Of a stretch of DNA of 64,000 nucleotides, positions 17,847 through 27,057 are shown in pieces. The notes beneath the pieces were generated by a model, which was given only the letters and a program-made list of their open reading frames with translations, was not told where the DNA came from and made no database searches. The stretch comes from Methylomonas koyamae (GTDB lineage Bacteria; Pseudomonadota; Gammaproteobacteria; Methylococcales; Methylomonadaceae). The stretch spans positions 806,001 through 870,000 of the forward strand of contig NZ_AP019777.1 of the NCBI RefSeq assembly GCF_019669905.1. Direction: 5' to 3'. Each line of letters begins with the position of its first letter. Position 1 is the stretch's first letter. The position numbers and the translations under genes were made by a program.

Positions 17847-19439
17847 ATGCAAGTAGCAGAACATTACGCCAGGCCGGTATTCGGCAAATTGGGCGGCTGT
17901 TTCCAACGCAGCAACGATTTCAGGGAGAGTTTCGACATCCGCTGGGGCAAGATCGATTTCGAATTGCACCACGGCGTCGCGGCCAATTTGAAGGTGGTAC
18001 TAAAGGTATTCCGCGATTCGATCTGCGAAACCTACATCGTCGATACCGACGCCTACGATGTCGAATGGGATCGGCACAAACGTTCGACCCGGGATTTCTA
18101 CGTTCTGCCGTATTCGGCCCAGTTCGGCCGTATCCATTGCATCAAGTTCGGGTTTATCGTCCATATCGGCGAGCATTCGATTGCCTCGCGCCACGAATAC
18201 ATTTTCATGGATGCGCCGCAATTGCAGGATAACCAGCCGACGCAACGCCAAATTAGCGAGCAATGGGCCACGCCCAACCATTACCGTACCCACGAGATCG
18301 ATGCCGGCAAATTGCAGGCCGACGTGGATTGGTATAACCGCCATTTCGAGTCGCTGCATCTGACGCCGAAATTCACCAAGGGCCAGCAGCACCATCCTTA
18401 CCACCCGAAGCGCTTCATCCACGACCATATCGACAAAACTATCGCCGCCAAGCGGACGCAACCCGACCGGCTGTGTACGATCAAGGTCAGCGTCGATTGC
18501 ATCGACGACAACGACTTTATCAACCATTTGATCCATGCCAGCCACCAGGGCGTGCTGGTGCAATGCATCGTCGATTGGCGCAAGATGACGCTGACCAACA
18601 GCCAGAACTACGCCCGGCTGAAACGCTCCGGCATCGAGTTGGTCGGCGTGTTTTGCACGCCGAAGCACCATTTGATCGAAGTCGAGCCGGATATGCACAC
18701 CAAATTCGTCATCTTCAACGACGAGGACGCTATCATCGGTTCGTTCAACATTACTTTCGACCGCTGGTGGGCCAACTGGGAGTCGGGCATGAGCTTTCAT
18801 TCCCAGGGCGTGTGCCGGCTGCTGGACAACATCTTCCAAAGCCAGCGCGGCGGCGTGATCCAGAAATACGGCATCGACCCGCTCAGCCCGTTCAATTTGC
18901 TGTACACCTTCGGTCGCCAGACCATGGCCAACGGCAAGCTGTACCGGCCGCACCATGCAATTTTGGCCGAGATCCACCGCGCCCGCCGTTCGTTGAAGCT
19001 TTGCCTGTTTTTGATCGGCGATCTGCTCGGCGACCATAACGACAGCGTCGTTACCGCCTTGATCCAGGCCCGCGACCGCGGCGTGGACGTACAGTTGTTG
19101 TTCAACGGCCATTTGGCGCGGCAGGGCAAGATCGGCGTCGAACGGCCGATGTCCGAAGAACTGGCGCGGCCGTTGCTGCCTGCCATTCAACGCTTGAAAG
19201 ACGCCGGCATTCGCGTCGGCCTGGTCTACGGCCAGGACGACTTGCCGGTGCCGTATTCGCCGATCCATTGCAAATATTGCGTGATCGACGAATACATCGT
19301 CATCGAAGGCAGTTTCAACTGGTACAACACCTCGGTGTTTTCCCACGACTTGGTCGTCGTCGCCGCCAACCGCGACGTGGCCCGGCCGTATCTGTACGAA
19401 TTCGAGCAGATACAGCGTTTGTTCAGAGTGTTTTATTAA
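17847..19439 (+). CDS. Phospholipase-D-fold protein with two HKD motifs
   Basis: A 530-residue protein with no signal peptide. Residues 1-125 form an N-terminal domain rich in beta-type pattern (FDIRWGKIDFELHHG...) that I do not recognise. After it come two PLD half-sites: HTKFVIFNDED with H284 and K286, and HCKYCVIDEY with H474 and K476, each followed by GSFN. Both catalytic halves look intact, so it should be an active phosphodiesterase, transphosphatidylase or nuclease. It lies 52 bases after the CBM21-EEP gene on the same strand and 41 bases before the formylglycine-type gene. Substrate unknown; context suggests a glycogen-linked phosphoester or membrane lipid. Confidence 0.82.
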   Translation: MQVAEHYARPVFGKLGGCFQRSNDFRESFDIRWGKIDFELHHGVAANLKVVLKVFRDSICETYIVDTDAYDVEWDRHKRSTRDFYVLPYSAQFGRIHCIKFGFIVHIGEHSIASRHEYIFMDAPQLQDNQPTQRQISEQWATPNHYRTHEIDAGKLQADVDWYNRHFESLHLTPKFTKGQQHHPYHPKRFIHDHIDKTIAAKRTQPDRLCTIKVSVDCIDDNDFINHLIHASHQGVLVQCIVDWRKMTLTNSQNYARLKRSGIELVGVFCTPKHHLIEVEPDMHTKFVIFNDEDAIIGSFNITFDRWWANWESGMSFHSQGVCRLLDNIFQSQRGGVIQKYGIDPLSPFNLLYTFGRQTMANGKLYRPHHAILAEIHRARRSLKLCLFLIGDLLGDHNDSVVTALIQARDRGVDVQLLFNGHLARQGKIGVERPMSEELARPLLPAIQRLKDAGIRVGLVYGQDDLPVPYSPIHCKYCVIDEYIVIEGSFNWYNTSVFSHDLVVVAANRDVARPYLYEFEQIQRLFRVFY

Positions 19440-19480
19440 CCGTATCGGTTACAGGATATTTTTATTTTGGAGTATCGAGC

Positions 19481-20437
19481 ATGAATTTGCGCCAGGGCTG
19501 GTTGCTGCTTTTTTCTGTGCTGTTTATCAATTCCGGACATAGCGAAACGTTGCCCGGCAAAACGGGGCAGGCGGCTTCGTCGAAATCGAAACCCGCGCCG
19601 GTGCGAAAGGCGCGAAACCGGGCGGCAAAGCATTTTCGCGATTGTGCCGATTGTCCGGAAATGGTGGCAATTCCCGGCGGCGTGTATCTGATGGGTTCGC
19701 CGGTGACCGATCAGGAAGGGCAGGATTATGAAAAGCCGCGCCACGAGGTCAAAGTTAGCGGTTTTGCCATCGGTAAATACGAAATCAGCAAATCGCAGTT
19801 TGCCGCGTTTGTCGAGGCGGCCAACTACAATCCGGGTAACGAATGTTGGACGATGGAAGCCGGCAAGGGCGAAATGCGCAGCAACCGGAATTGGTCGGCC
19901 CCTGGCTACCCGCAAGATAGCGATCATCCGGCCACTTGCGTCAGCGTCGACGACGCCGAGGCTTATATCAAATGGCTGAATCAAAAAACCGGCAAACACT
20001 ATCGCCTGCCTACCGAGGCGGAGTGGGAATACGCCGCTCGGGGCGGTAGTGCTGCTGCCCGGTTTTGGGGCGATAACCCGGATGGCGCCTGCAAATATGC
20101 CAACGTTGCGGATCTAAGCCTGCAAAAAGCGGATTCGAAAGTCATCCCGCACAACTGCGAGGACGGGTACGTGTTTACCGCGCCGGTCGGCAGTTACTCG
20201 CCTAACGCGTTTGGGCTTTACGACATGTTGGGAAATGTCTGGGAATGGACCTGCAGTGCGGATAGCGGATACGGTTCCAGCGAAGAGGAAAAATGTACCG
20301 GCCTGTTATCGCGGCGCATCTACCGCGGCGGTTCGTGGATCAATACCGCGGACTATGTCCGTTCCGCCTCTCGCTACGGCTATATTCCGTCATTTCGGTT
20401 CAATAACGTGGGATTTCGCTTGGCGCGCGATAATTGA
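19481..20437 (+). CDS. Secreted formylglycine-generating-enzyme (SUMF1)-like protein
   Basis: A 318-residue protein, taking the ATG at 19481 that opens a signal peptide (NLRQGWLLLFSVLFINSG) rather than the longer open frame. The SUMF1/FGE-sulfatase fold is clear: MVAIPGGVYLMGS, a KYEISKSQFAAFVEA segment, YRLPTEAEWEYAARGG, GNVWEWT and RGGSWINTAD...GFRLAR at the end. Family members include true formylglycine oxidases, hydroxylases and enzymatically dead scaffolds; I cannot tell which. No sulfatase gene is nearby. It follows the PLD-fold gene by 41 bases and may be the last gene of that operon. Confidence 0.85.
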   Translation: MNLRQGWLLLFSVLFINSGHSETLPGKTGQAASSKSKPAPVRKARNRAAKHFRDCADCPEMVAIPGGVYLMGSPVTDQEGQDYEKPRHEVKVSGFAIGKYEISKSQFAAFVEAANYNPGNECWTMEAGKGEMRSNRNWSAPGYPQDSDHPATCVSVDDAEAYIKWLNQKTGKHYRLPTEAEWEYAARGGSAAARFWGDNPDGACKYANVADLSLQKADSKVIPHNCEDGYVFTAPVGSYSPNAFGLYDMLGNVWEWTCSADSGYGSSEEEKCTGLLSRRIYRGGSWINTADYVRSASRYGYIPSFRFNNVGFRLARDN

Positions 20438-20708
20438 GTTATATCCGGGGTGGCCCGGCATATAGCATCGCCTGGAACGCGCCCGCATTCGTTAGTTGCT
20501 GCCGGATCAAGTTGAACGCGGTTTGGCCGATTTGGCGGCCGGCCGGAATCGCGGCGCCGGCGAGACCTTGAATGCGCTGCGGCGCAATAGAACCTAGCGT
20601 AACGTCCCGAACAAAACGTTAGTTTTGGAAACGCCCGGAAATATCGCACTACCCAGGCTTTACCCCGATTGACGCCCCCTACCTTTAACGTTACGACCGG
20701 CAATTGCA

Positions 20709-22076
20709 ATGGCTAAAAAAACCAAATCCGCTTTCGTCTGCACCGAGTGCGGCGCCGATTTTGCCGGCTGGGCCGGCCAGTGCAACCAGTGCGGAGCCTG
20801 GAATACGATCAAGGAAGTCAAACTCGGCGGCGGCAAATCGGAGCGCGAGCGTTCGGGTTATGCCGGCAGCCGCAGTGCGGTGCAATTGTTGTCCGAAGTC
20901 AATCTGGCTCAGGCCGAACGGATTTCCACCGGTCTGGCCGAGTTCGACCGGGTGTTGGGCGGCGGCATCGTCAAGGGCAGCGTGGTGTTGATCGGCGGCG
21001 CGCCCGGCGCCGGCAAGAGTACGATTTTGTTGCAAGCCGTCGCCCATATCGCCCGGCAACTGCCGGTGCTGTACGTGTCGGGCGAGGAGTCGTTGCAACA
21101 GATCGCCGAACGCGCCCATCGGTTGCAGCTCAATAGCGCCGGCATCAAGATGTTGGCCGAAACCTCGGTGCAGCAGATTTGCCAGGTGTTGGACGAAGAG
21201 CAGCCGCAGGTTGTCATCATCGATTCGATTCAGGTCATGTACACGGCGGACTCCGACTCGGCGCCGGGCTCGGTGTCGCAGGTGCGGGAGTCGGCCAGTT
21301 ATTTGACCCAATACGCCAAGCGCACTGGCGTATCGTTCTTTATGGTCGGCCACGTCACCAAGGACCAGTCGTTGGCCGGGCCGATGACCTTGAGCCATAT
21401 CGTCGACGCCCAGGTGGTGCTGTCTTCGACCGACGATGCGCGGTTTCGGGTGCTGCGGGCCGACAAGAACCGTTTCGGCAGCGTCGGCGAGCTGGGTTTT
21501 TTTGCGATGGAAAGCAGCGGCTTGAAGGAAGTGAAAAACCCGTCGGCAATGTTTTTGTCGCGGGCGGAAAAACCGGCGCCGGGCAGCGTGGTGACGGTGT
21601 TATGGGAAGGCACCCGACCGCTATTGGTGGAAATCCAGGCGTTGGTCACGGAAAGCCAGTACGGCAATCCGCGCCGGCTGGCGGTGGGTCTGGACCAAAA
21701 CCGTTTGGCGATGTTGCTGGCGGTGTTGTCGCGCCACGGCGGCATTTTCACCGGCAACGACGAGATTTACGCCAATGTGGTCGGCGGCATCAAGGTCAGC
21801 GAGACCAGCACCGATTTGGCGATCTTGGTTGGCGTGGTGTCCAGTTTGCGCGACCGCATCGTGCCTTACGATGCGGTGTTTTTCGGCGAAGTGGGTTTGA
21901 ACGGCGAAATCCGCCCGGTCGCCAATGGCCATGCCCGCCTCAACGAAGCCGCCAAACACGGCTTTAAAAAAGCCATCATTCCGAAAAGCAACAAACCCAA
22001 GGACGGCGTCAAAAATCTGGAAATTCACGCGGTGGGTAATATTCAGGAAGCGTTGGCGGTGGTCAACGAACTGTAG
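20709..22076 (+). CDS. radA: DNA repair protein RadA
   Basis: A 455-residue cytoplasmic RecA-like ATPase that promotes branch migration and recombinational repair. An N-terminal C4 zinc finger (CTECGADFAGWAGQCNQCG), Walker A GGAPGAGKST near residue 95, the RadA-specific KNRFG motif near 256 and a Lon-protease-like C-terminal domain (FFGEVGLNGEIRPV) are all present. The length is normal. It stands alone, convergent with the spermidine-synthase-like gene. Confidence 0.97.
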   Translation: MAKKTKSAFVCTECGADFAGWAGQCNQCGAWNTIKEVKLGGGKSERERSGYAGSRSAVQLLSEVNLAQAERISTGLAEFDRVLGGGIVKGSVVLIGGAPGAGKSTILLQAVAHIARQLPVLYVSGEESLQQIAERAHRLQLNSAGIKMLAETSVQQICQVLDEEQPQVVIIDSIQVMYTADSDSAPGSVSQVRESASYLTQYAKRTGVSFFMVGHVTKDQSLAGPMTLSHIVDAQVVLSSTDDARFRVLRADKNRFGSVGELGFFAMESSGLKEVKNPSAMFLSRAEKPAPGSVVTVLWEGTRPLLVEIQALVTESQYGNPRRLAVGLDQNRLAMLLAVLSRHGGIFTGNDEIYANVVGGIKVSETSTDLAILVGVVSSLRDRIVPYDAVFFGEVGLNGEIRPVANGHARLNEAAKHGFKKAIIPKSNKPKDGVKNLEIHAVGNIQEALAVVNEL

Positions 22077-22145
22077 GCGGGGCGGCCATCGGCCTTGGCA
22101 AAACTGTCGCCGGTTCGGGCTCGGCCGGAGGCCGGCGTTGAAGCG

Positions 22146-23690
22146 TCAACGCACCATCAGTTCCGGGCCGAATGCATCGATCACGACCCGGCGGTAATTC
22201 TCGGCTTTGGCAATTTGCAGATGTTCCAGCGGATTATAGTTGTCGGTAATGATCGTGCCGCCCGCGTTGTCCAGGGGCAGTCTGCGTTGCGCCAACCAAG
22301 TTTGTTGCGCTTCCGGCAAGCCCTGGGCAGCGATATCGATAGGGTGGTTAGTCGCCAGAAAAATAAAATCGTTGAAGTTTTCGCCCGGTTCGGACACGAA
22401 AAACAACTGGTGCGGAAAGACTTGTTCAAGCGTACGCGAAACGCTGGCTAGAGAAGGATTACGGCCGCCGTCGTAGAACGCGACGAAATTGAGCGCCATG
22501 ATGCCGTGGTCCGACAACAAGCCGCGCAGTTGGGTCAGCGTTTCGACGGTCAACAGGTGCGAGGGCTCGGAGCCCCCGGTAAAACAATCGTGAATGATCA
22601 GATCGTAGGGCCCGGTCAAGTGGCGAATTTCGTAACGGGCGTCGCCGATGATGTTTTTGCCTCGCGGTTTAAAACCGAAATAATCGGCGGCCGCGTCGGC
22701 CACCGCCGGGTCGATTTCGAGAGTATCGGTGGCAATGCCGTAGCGCTCGTGCAGCGTGTTCGCCATCTTGCCGGCACCGAGGCCGACCACCAGGGCGCGG
22801 CGGATGCCCGGCGCCAGCGAGGGTAGGGCGTCGACGATGTTTTGGTAGGTCAAACGGTTCTCGCCGTTGGAAATGGTTTCCGCGCCTATCGCCGAGGCAT
22901 CCGAGGTCATGACGCGCAGGTCGTTGGCCGGATGGTCGATCACTCTGACCCAGCCATACAGGCTTTCGCGTTCGGATTGAATGTGAAATTGGTCGTTGCC
23001 GCTGCTACGGCCGACAACGATGGCCGGCAATAAACCGGCGGCCAGCGCCGCCAAAAATAGGCAGGGCAGCAAGCGGCTGTTGCCGAGATACTTTTTTTCG
23101 ACAACCGCGATCGCCAGACCCAGCATCAGCAGTAATACGCCCAGTCCGACCAGAATTTCCCGCGAGCCGACAAATGGAAATAAGAAGAAGCCCAAGACCA
23201 AAGTACCGACAACGCTGCCTACCGTGCTGACGGCATAGATCGAACCGGCGCTGGAACCGACGCCGTCGATACGCGCGGTATAAAGTTTGATGGCAAATGG
23301 GCTCACCATGCCCAGCATGGTCAGGCTGGGCAGGAACAAGGCGAGTGCGCTGGCAAAAGCCCCGGCGCGTAACCCTAGCGGATCGGTCGCCAACAATACC
23401 GGGCGCGTCAGCCAGGGGATGGTCAAGGTTAACAGCCCGGCCAGCGCAATGACCAACGACAAGCCGGTCCGCTCGGCCCGGTCCGCCCAGCGGCCGCCGA
23501 CGAAATAACCCAGTGCCAGCGCAATCATGGTGATCGAAATCAACGACGACCAGACATAAAGGCTGGCGCCGTAAAACGGCGCGATCATGCGCGTGCCGAG
23601 CAATTCGATGACCATGACGGCTGCGCCCGTGACGAAAACGGTTAGGAACAGTCCGGCGCGGCCGCCGCCGGCAAGTGGTGGGTGGTTCAT
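22146..23690 (-). CDS. Integral membrane protein fused to a spermidine-synthase-like domain
   Basis: A 514-residue protein from the ATG at 23690; the open frame runs further upstream but lacks membrane-protein character there. The N-terminal half has about 7-8 hydrophobic segments (FLTVFVTGAAVMVIELLGTRM onward). The C-terminal half (about 270-514) is a spermidine-synthase/methyltransferase-like Rossmann domain with ALVVGLGAGKMANTLHERYGI, the acidic TLEIDPAVADAA and DARYEIRHL. Such fused membrane proteins are common and mostly uncharacterised; a polyamine-synthase activity is not proved. It is convergent with radA. Confidence 0.82.
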   Translation of the reverse strand: MNHPPLAGGGRAGLFLTVFVTGAAVMVIELLGTRMIAPFYGASLYVWSSLISITMIALALGYFVGGRWADRAERTGLSLVIALAGLLTLTIPWLTRPVLLATDPLGLRAGAFASALALFLPSLTMLGMVSPFAIKLYTARIDGVGSSAGSIYAVSTVGSVVGTLVLGFFLFPFVGSREILVGLGVLLLMLGLAIAVVEKKYLGNSRLLPCLFLAALAAGLLPAIVVGRSSGNDQFHIQSERESLYGWVRVIDHPANDLRVMTSDASAIGAETISNGENRLTYQNIVDALPSLAPGIRRALVVGLGAGKMANTLHERYGIATDTLEIDPAVADAAADYFGFKPRGKNIIGDARYEIRHLTGPYDLIIHDCFTGGSEPSHLLTVETLTQLRGLLSDHGIMALNFVAFYDGGRNPSLASVSRTLEQVFPHQLFFVSEPGENFNDFIFLATNHPIDIAAQGLPEAQQTWLAQRRLPLDNAGGTIITDNYNPLEHLQIAKAENYRRVVIDAFGPELMVR

Positions 23691-24095
23691 GTTATTGGTT
23701 CCGCAAGGTAGTAAAAATTCTTTGTGGCCGAGGGTTGCAGGATAAGACCGTTCGCAGCGAATTCGCCGATACACGAGCATTAGAGCTGCGTTTAAGCGCA
23801 TTTCGCTGTTTGCCGGAGCAGGGCCTTCGCGACACCTTCCAAAAAGCCGGCAGTGGCGGCATTGCTCAGCCGATCCCACCGCTTAGGCCATCTATGCGTT
23901 TTTCAGTAGGCGGCGCCCCGGCATATCCGCGGGGCAGCGGATGATTGCCGGGGCCCTGAAGCCATTTATGGCGAGGGTTTCTTAGGTCCTTGCGGCTTGG
24001 TTCCCGGCTTAGACGTGGTTTCAACTACTAATACGAACAACGTCATTTCTGGAAGGGAAACGCAACGCTATCGGTTACACCGCAGCCGAACCCTA
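23691..24095. other. 405-base intergenic stretch with no gene seen
   Basis: This lies between the start of the spermidine-synthase-like gene and the stop of the DUF3570 gene, both on the minus strand. Short open frames here lack recognisable protein character. A small GC stem occurs near 23913-23934. It should hold the promoter for the gene at 22146-23690; I cannot define it. Confidence 0.5.
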
Positions 24096-26753
24096 CTAAA
24101 ACGCGTAAGTCCAGGTCGCCGCCAAAGCCGCGTCCCGCTCTAATTGGTAGCCGTTTTGCTTGGTCGCCACCGGTTCCAGCCATTCGAAACTCAGGCTATT
24201 TCCGGCCAAATCGCCGCTCAGTACGCGGGCGTTGACGCCAAAGCCGACATCCCAATATTGGCCGCCGTAGTTTTTCGGAAAATCGGACGGTGCCATGGTT
24301 TGGATCAAGCCATTGAATTGGCCTCTGACTGCACCCTGAGCGGTATAGACGCCGCGCACCGAGGTAGACAGCCAGTCCAGCCACTGGTAACTGCCCCAGG
24401 CGGTGGATTGGATGATATCGCCCAGTGCGTAACCGGACGCGTTTTTGTTGTCCAGACGCTTGGTACCGTTGACCTGTGCCCCCCAAGACCATTCGCCGTT
24501 TTGTCCGGTATAACTCAGCGCGGGTTTGAAATCCCAGGTGCCGCTGCCCAATTGCATGCCGTAGTCGTTAAAACCGCCGTCCACCTGGTGGTTGCGGCGC
24601 AGCCGGTTGGAAACGTCGCCGGTCGGCGCGGTGACACCCAAGGTCAGATTGACGTGGTGGTCGGGCGTGCCGAACAATTTGAACAAGGCGTACATGCCGG
24701 TATCGCCGACGCCGCCGGTGCTATGGCCGGCGCTGATGTGGTGGGTGATGTGGTCCAGTTTGTTAGGGGGCGGCGGTAATCCGGCATAAGCCGCGGGATC
24801 GGCTATTTGCCGCATATCCATGTCCATGTCGACGAATTGCGGCATCAACATCAAGTTCAACCAATCGGTCGGTGCGTACATCAGATCCAGCATGTGCATG
24901 TGCATGCTCATGCGCTCCGGCGCGATGAAGCATTTGTCGATATTGGCGCTGCCGCAGCCGAAATTGACGATGGCCGGGTCGTTGGCGACCGACGAGCCGC
25001 GTAACATGTCTCCGGCCTGGGCGCTGTACATGTACCGGTAACCGACCATCACGGCGTCGGCCTGATCCATCATGTGGGCGAACATGACGCCGGCCGGTAT
25101 TTCGGCGCCATGGTGGTGGTGCGCGTGATGGTGGTGTTCGCCGCCGGCTTTACCGGCACCGACGGCCGAGAAATTGACTTTCAAGCCGGCATTGGCTACG
25201 AAATAGTTAAAGTTGGAATAGTTGCCTTCGCCGTTGCCGCCGATCTTGAGCGAGCCGGAATGGGTGTAGTATTCGAACCCGGTTTCCAGGGTAATGCCTT
25301 TGGCGAATTGTTTGCTGACCGAGATGCCGCCGCTCAGCGTGCCGTAGCCGGATAAGCGCTGGTCGCTGGAGTAATAGTCGGGCAGTTTTCGGTAGTCGTT
25401 GCTAGTCGTAAAATTTGAAGAAACTGCCTGGTTGACTAGCAGGTAGGGTTTATAGAAATCGGCCGCGTCCTGCGAGTAATAACGGACTCGGGGAGTTACG
25501 GTCCAGCCCGAACCCAACGGTTGCACCCAATCGGCTTCGAAGGTGTGGGAGTTGATGCCCCAGTCGTCGTGCGAGAAGCGGTAATCGAAATGCAGGGCGG
25601 CATCGAAGGTATGGAAGTATTGGACGTAACGGCCACCCAGGTTCCATTGGTTGCGCAGGGTGGGCCGCTTTTCCAGAAATGCCCTTAGATCGCCTTTCAG
25701 AACATCGGCTGGTCGGCCGTCGCTAAAATAATCCTTGCCGTCGCCGAATGGGTCTATTAAGTCAGGAACCTGATTCGGATCGACGAACAATGCTTCCATC
25801 ACCTTATACGGGTTGGCCATGTAGCCGCTGCTATGGGTAAAACTCAAGTCGGCCTGAATCAGTGAGTCTTTGCTCAAAATTTGAGTCAGGCCCAGGCTGG
25901 CGGCGATGTCTTCCTTGGTGCCGGTCAGGCGGGTTCCGGTGGTCGTGCTGCGAATTTGTCCTGATTCCCTGTAAGCTCGAACATTGATGTAAGGTGTTGC
26001 ATCATGGTCGAGCAAGGCGTTGGTGTCGCTGTTGGTATAGCTCAAGCCCAGATTCAGGCTGGTCAGTTTTTGGTTGAAATCGATACGCCCGCCCAGATTG
26101 ACGAAGCGCGATTCGTAATCCCGCTCGGACGATACGCCGCCGCCCAGATTGGCTTCGGCTTCGTCCCATTCGTAGCCCAATCTGAAATCGCCTTGTCTGC
26201 GGGTTTCCGGCGAGGCCGTCGACAGGGTATGGACTAACTGCCGGTTTTGGCTAAACAAACCTATCCCTGTGTTCGGGTCGTCCCCGTGATATTGCATCGG
26301 GTTGAAATTCCGGTCGACATACATCGTGTTTGGCGGGGATATAAACGGCGAGGCACCGGTCGCCGTGCCGCTGGTATAACGGTTATTGCCGCCGAAAACC
26401 AACGGGGCAGTGGCAATGGGCGTGGCGCCGGACCAGGTGTCCTGAATATAGTTGAAGCCGAGTTTGATCCGGTCGGTCAGCATGGCGTTGGCGCGGCCGT
26501 GTATGCTGTCGACTTCGATCGGGTTACGGCTGTCGGGTCGGCTGCCGTACAAATTGCGCTTGCCTTCCTGATAATGGCTGTACTGAAAATCCGCGCTGTC
26601 GTCTTCGGCGGCAACCCCGGTATTCGGTACCTGCACGCCAAGCAGTATCTGCGCCGCTACCGTAAACGCCTGCAGGGTCGGTGTAGCGAACGCCGGCGAT
26701 TTGGCCGGCGCATGGTTTGTTGGCTGATCGGTGTGCTCGTCAGTAACAGCCAC
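24096..26753 (-). CDS. DUF3570 outer-membrane protein fused to a Met-rich barrel-like domain through a His-rich linker
   Basis: An 885-residue protein from a GTG start at 26753, chosen because AGGAGG lies 8 bases upstream and a signal-like segment follows; it overlaps the DUF4266 stop by 14 bases. Residues about 60-530 match DUF3570 (DFQYSHYQEGKRN, alternating strands, typical of an outer-membrane barrel). A linker near 538-547 reads HHHHAHHHH. After it come Met-rich runs (MSMHMHM and MDMDM, about 612-645) and a second strand-rich segment ending in aromatic F, as outer-membrane proteins do. The total length is about twice that of DUF3570 alone. His/Met clusters suggest copper or another soft metal; that role is inferred. 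Confidence 0.78.
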   Translation of the reverse strand: MAVTDEHTDQPTNHAPAKSPAFATPTLQAFTVAAQILLGVQVPNTGVAAEDDSADFQYSHYQEGKRNLYGSRPDSRNPIEVDSIHGRANAMLTDRIKLGFNYIQDTWSGATPIATAPLVFGGNNRYTSGTATGASPFISPPNTMYVDRNFNPMQYHGDDPNTGIGLFSQNRQLVHTLSTASPETRRQGDFRLGYEWDEAEANLGGGVSSERDYESRFVNLGGRIDFNQKLTSLNLGLSYTNSDTNALLDHDATPYINVRAYRESGQIRSTTTGTRLTGTKEDIAASLGLTQILSKDSLIQADLSFTHSSGYMANPYKVMEALFVDPNQVPDLIDPFGDGKDYFSDGRPADVLKGDLRAFLEKRPTLRNQWNLGGRYVQYFHTFDAALHFDYRFSHDDWGINSHTFEADWVQPLGSGWTVTPRVRYYSQDAADFYKPYLLVNQAVSSNFTTSNDYRKLPDYYSSDQRLSGYGTLSGGISVSKQFAKGITLETGFEYYTHSGSLKIGGNGEGNYSNFNYFVANAGLKVNFSAVGAGKAGGEHHHHAHHHHGAEIPAGVMFAHMMDQADAVMVGYRYMYSAQAGDMLRGSSVANDPAIVNFGCGSANIDKCFIAPERMSMHMHMLDLMYAPTDWLNLMLMPQFVDMDMDMRQIADPAAYAGLPPPPNKLDHITHHISAGHSTGGVGDTGMYALFKLFGTPDHHVNLTLGVTAPTGDVSNRLRRNHQVDGGFNDYGMQLGSGTWDFKPALSYTGQNGEWSWGAQVNGTKRLDNKNASGYALGDIIQSTAWGSYQWLDWLSTSVRGVYTAQGAVRGQFNGLIQTMAPSDFPKNYGGQYWDVGFGVNARVLSGDLAGNSLSFEWLEPVATKQNGYQLERDAALAATWTYAF

Positions 26754-27057
26754 AGCCGCCGCCTCCTTTCGCCGTGTTGCTGCCGGCGCCGGCTTCGCGG
26801 CTGCCGTAGATATGGCCGCGCATTTCATCGGACATCGGATTTGCCGAGATCGCCATTTGCGGTTTGGCGAGAATGCCGCGCTCCCAGGGTTGTATTGGCG
26901 CACAGCCGGACGCGCCGCTGCAAACTGCCAGGCCTATCAAGGCGATAAACCCGGCCCGATTCAATGCCGTTATACCTTTAGGACGGAGCCCTTCGACGGG
27001 GGCAGGGCAAACGGCATTCGACGGCCGGGCTAATAATTCAAAAGACTTTCTATGCAT
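26740..27057 (-). CDS. DUF4266 small lipoprotein
   Basis: Typical DUF4266 end: PWERGILAKPQM, then a SREA motif and a Gly/Cys-rich terminus GGGGCGCY. A lipobox ASGC precedes the mature part. The start is uncertain. ATG 27057 gives 105 residues but then translates a REP-like repeat (26988-27014); a TTG near 26963, just after AAAGG, would give a normal-sized lipoprotein precursor. The final Gly codons contain the AGGAGG that serves the next gene. DUF4266 and DUF3570 genes are commonly paired, so the two should act together at the cell envelope. Confidence 0.75.
   Translation of the reverse strand: MHRKSFELLARPSNAVCPAPVEGLRPKGITALNRAGFIALIGLAVCSGASGCAPIQPWERGILAKPQMAISANPMSDEMRGHIYGSREAGAGSNTAKGGGGCGCY
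26988..27014. repeat. REP-like repeat unit
   Basis: GCCCTTCGACGGGGGCAGGG followed by CAAACGG resembles the widespread bacterial REP-type sequence built on CCTTCGAC...CAGGGC(G/A)AACGG. It lies within the upstream open frame of the DUF4266 gene. Single, degenerate copy. Confidence 0.45.

Noticed and set aside
19268..19480. Upstream extension of the formylglycine-type gene
   Set aside because: It overlaps the end of the PLD gene in another frame and reads as Arg-rich nonsense; the signal peptide starts at 19481.
23691..23879. Upstream extension of the spermidine-synthase-like gene
   Set aside because: The added sequence does not look like protein; the first membrane helix begins right after ATG 23690.
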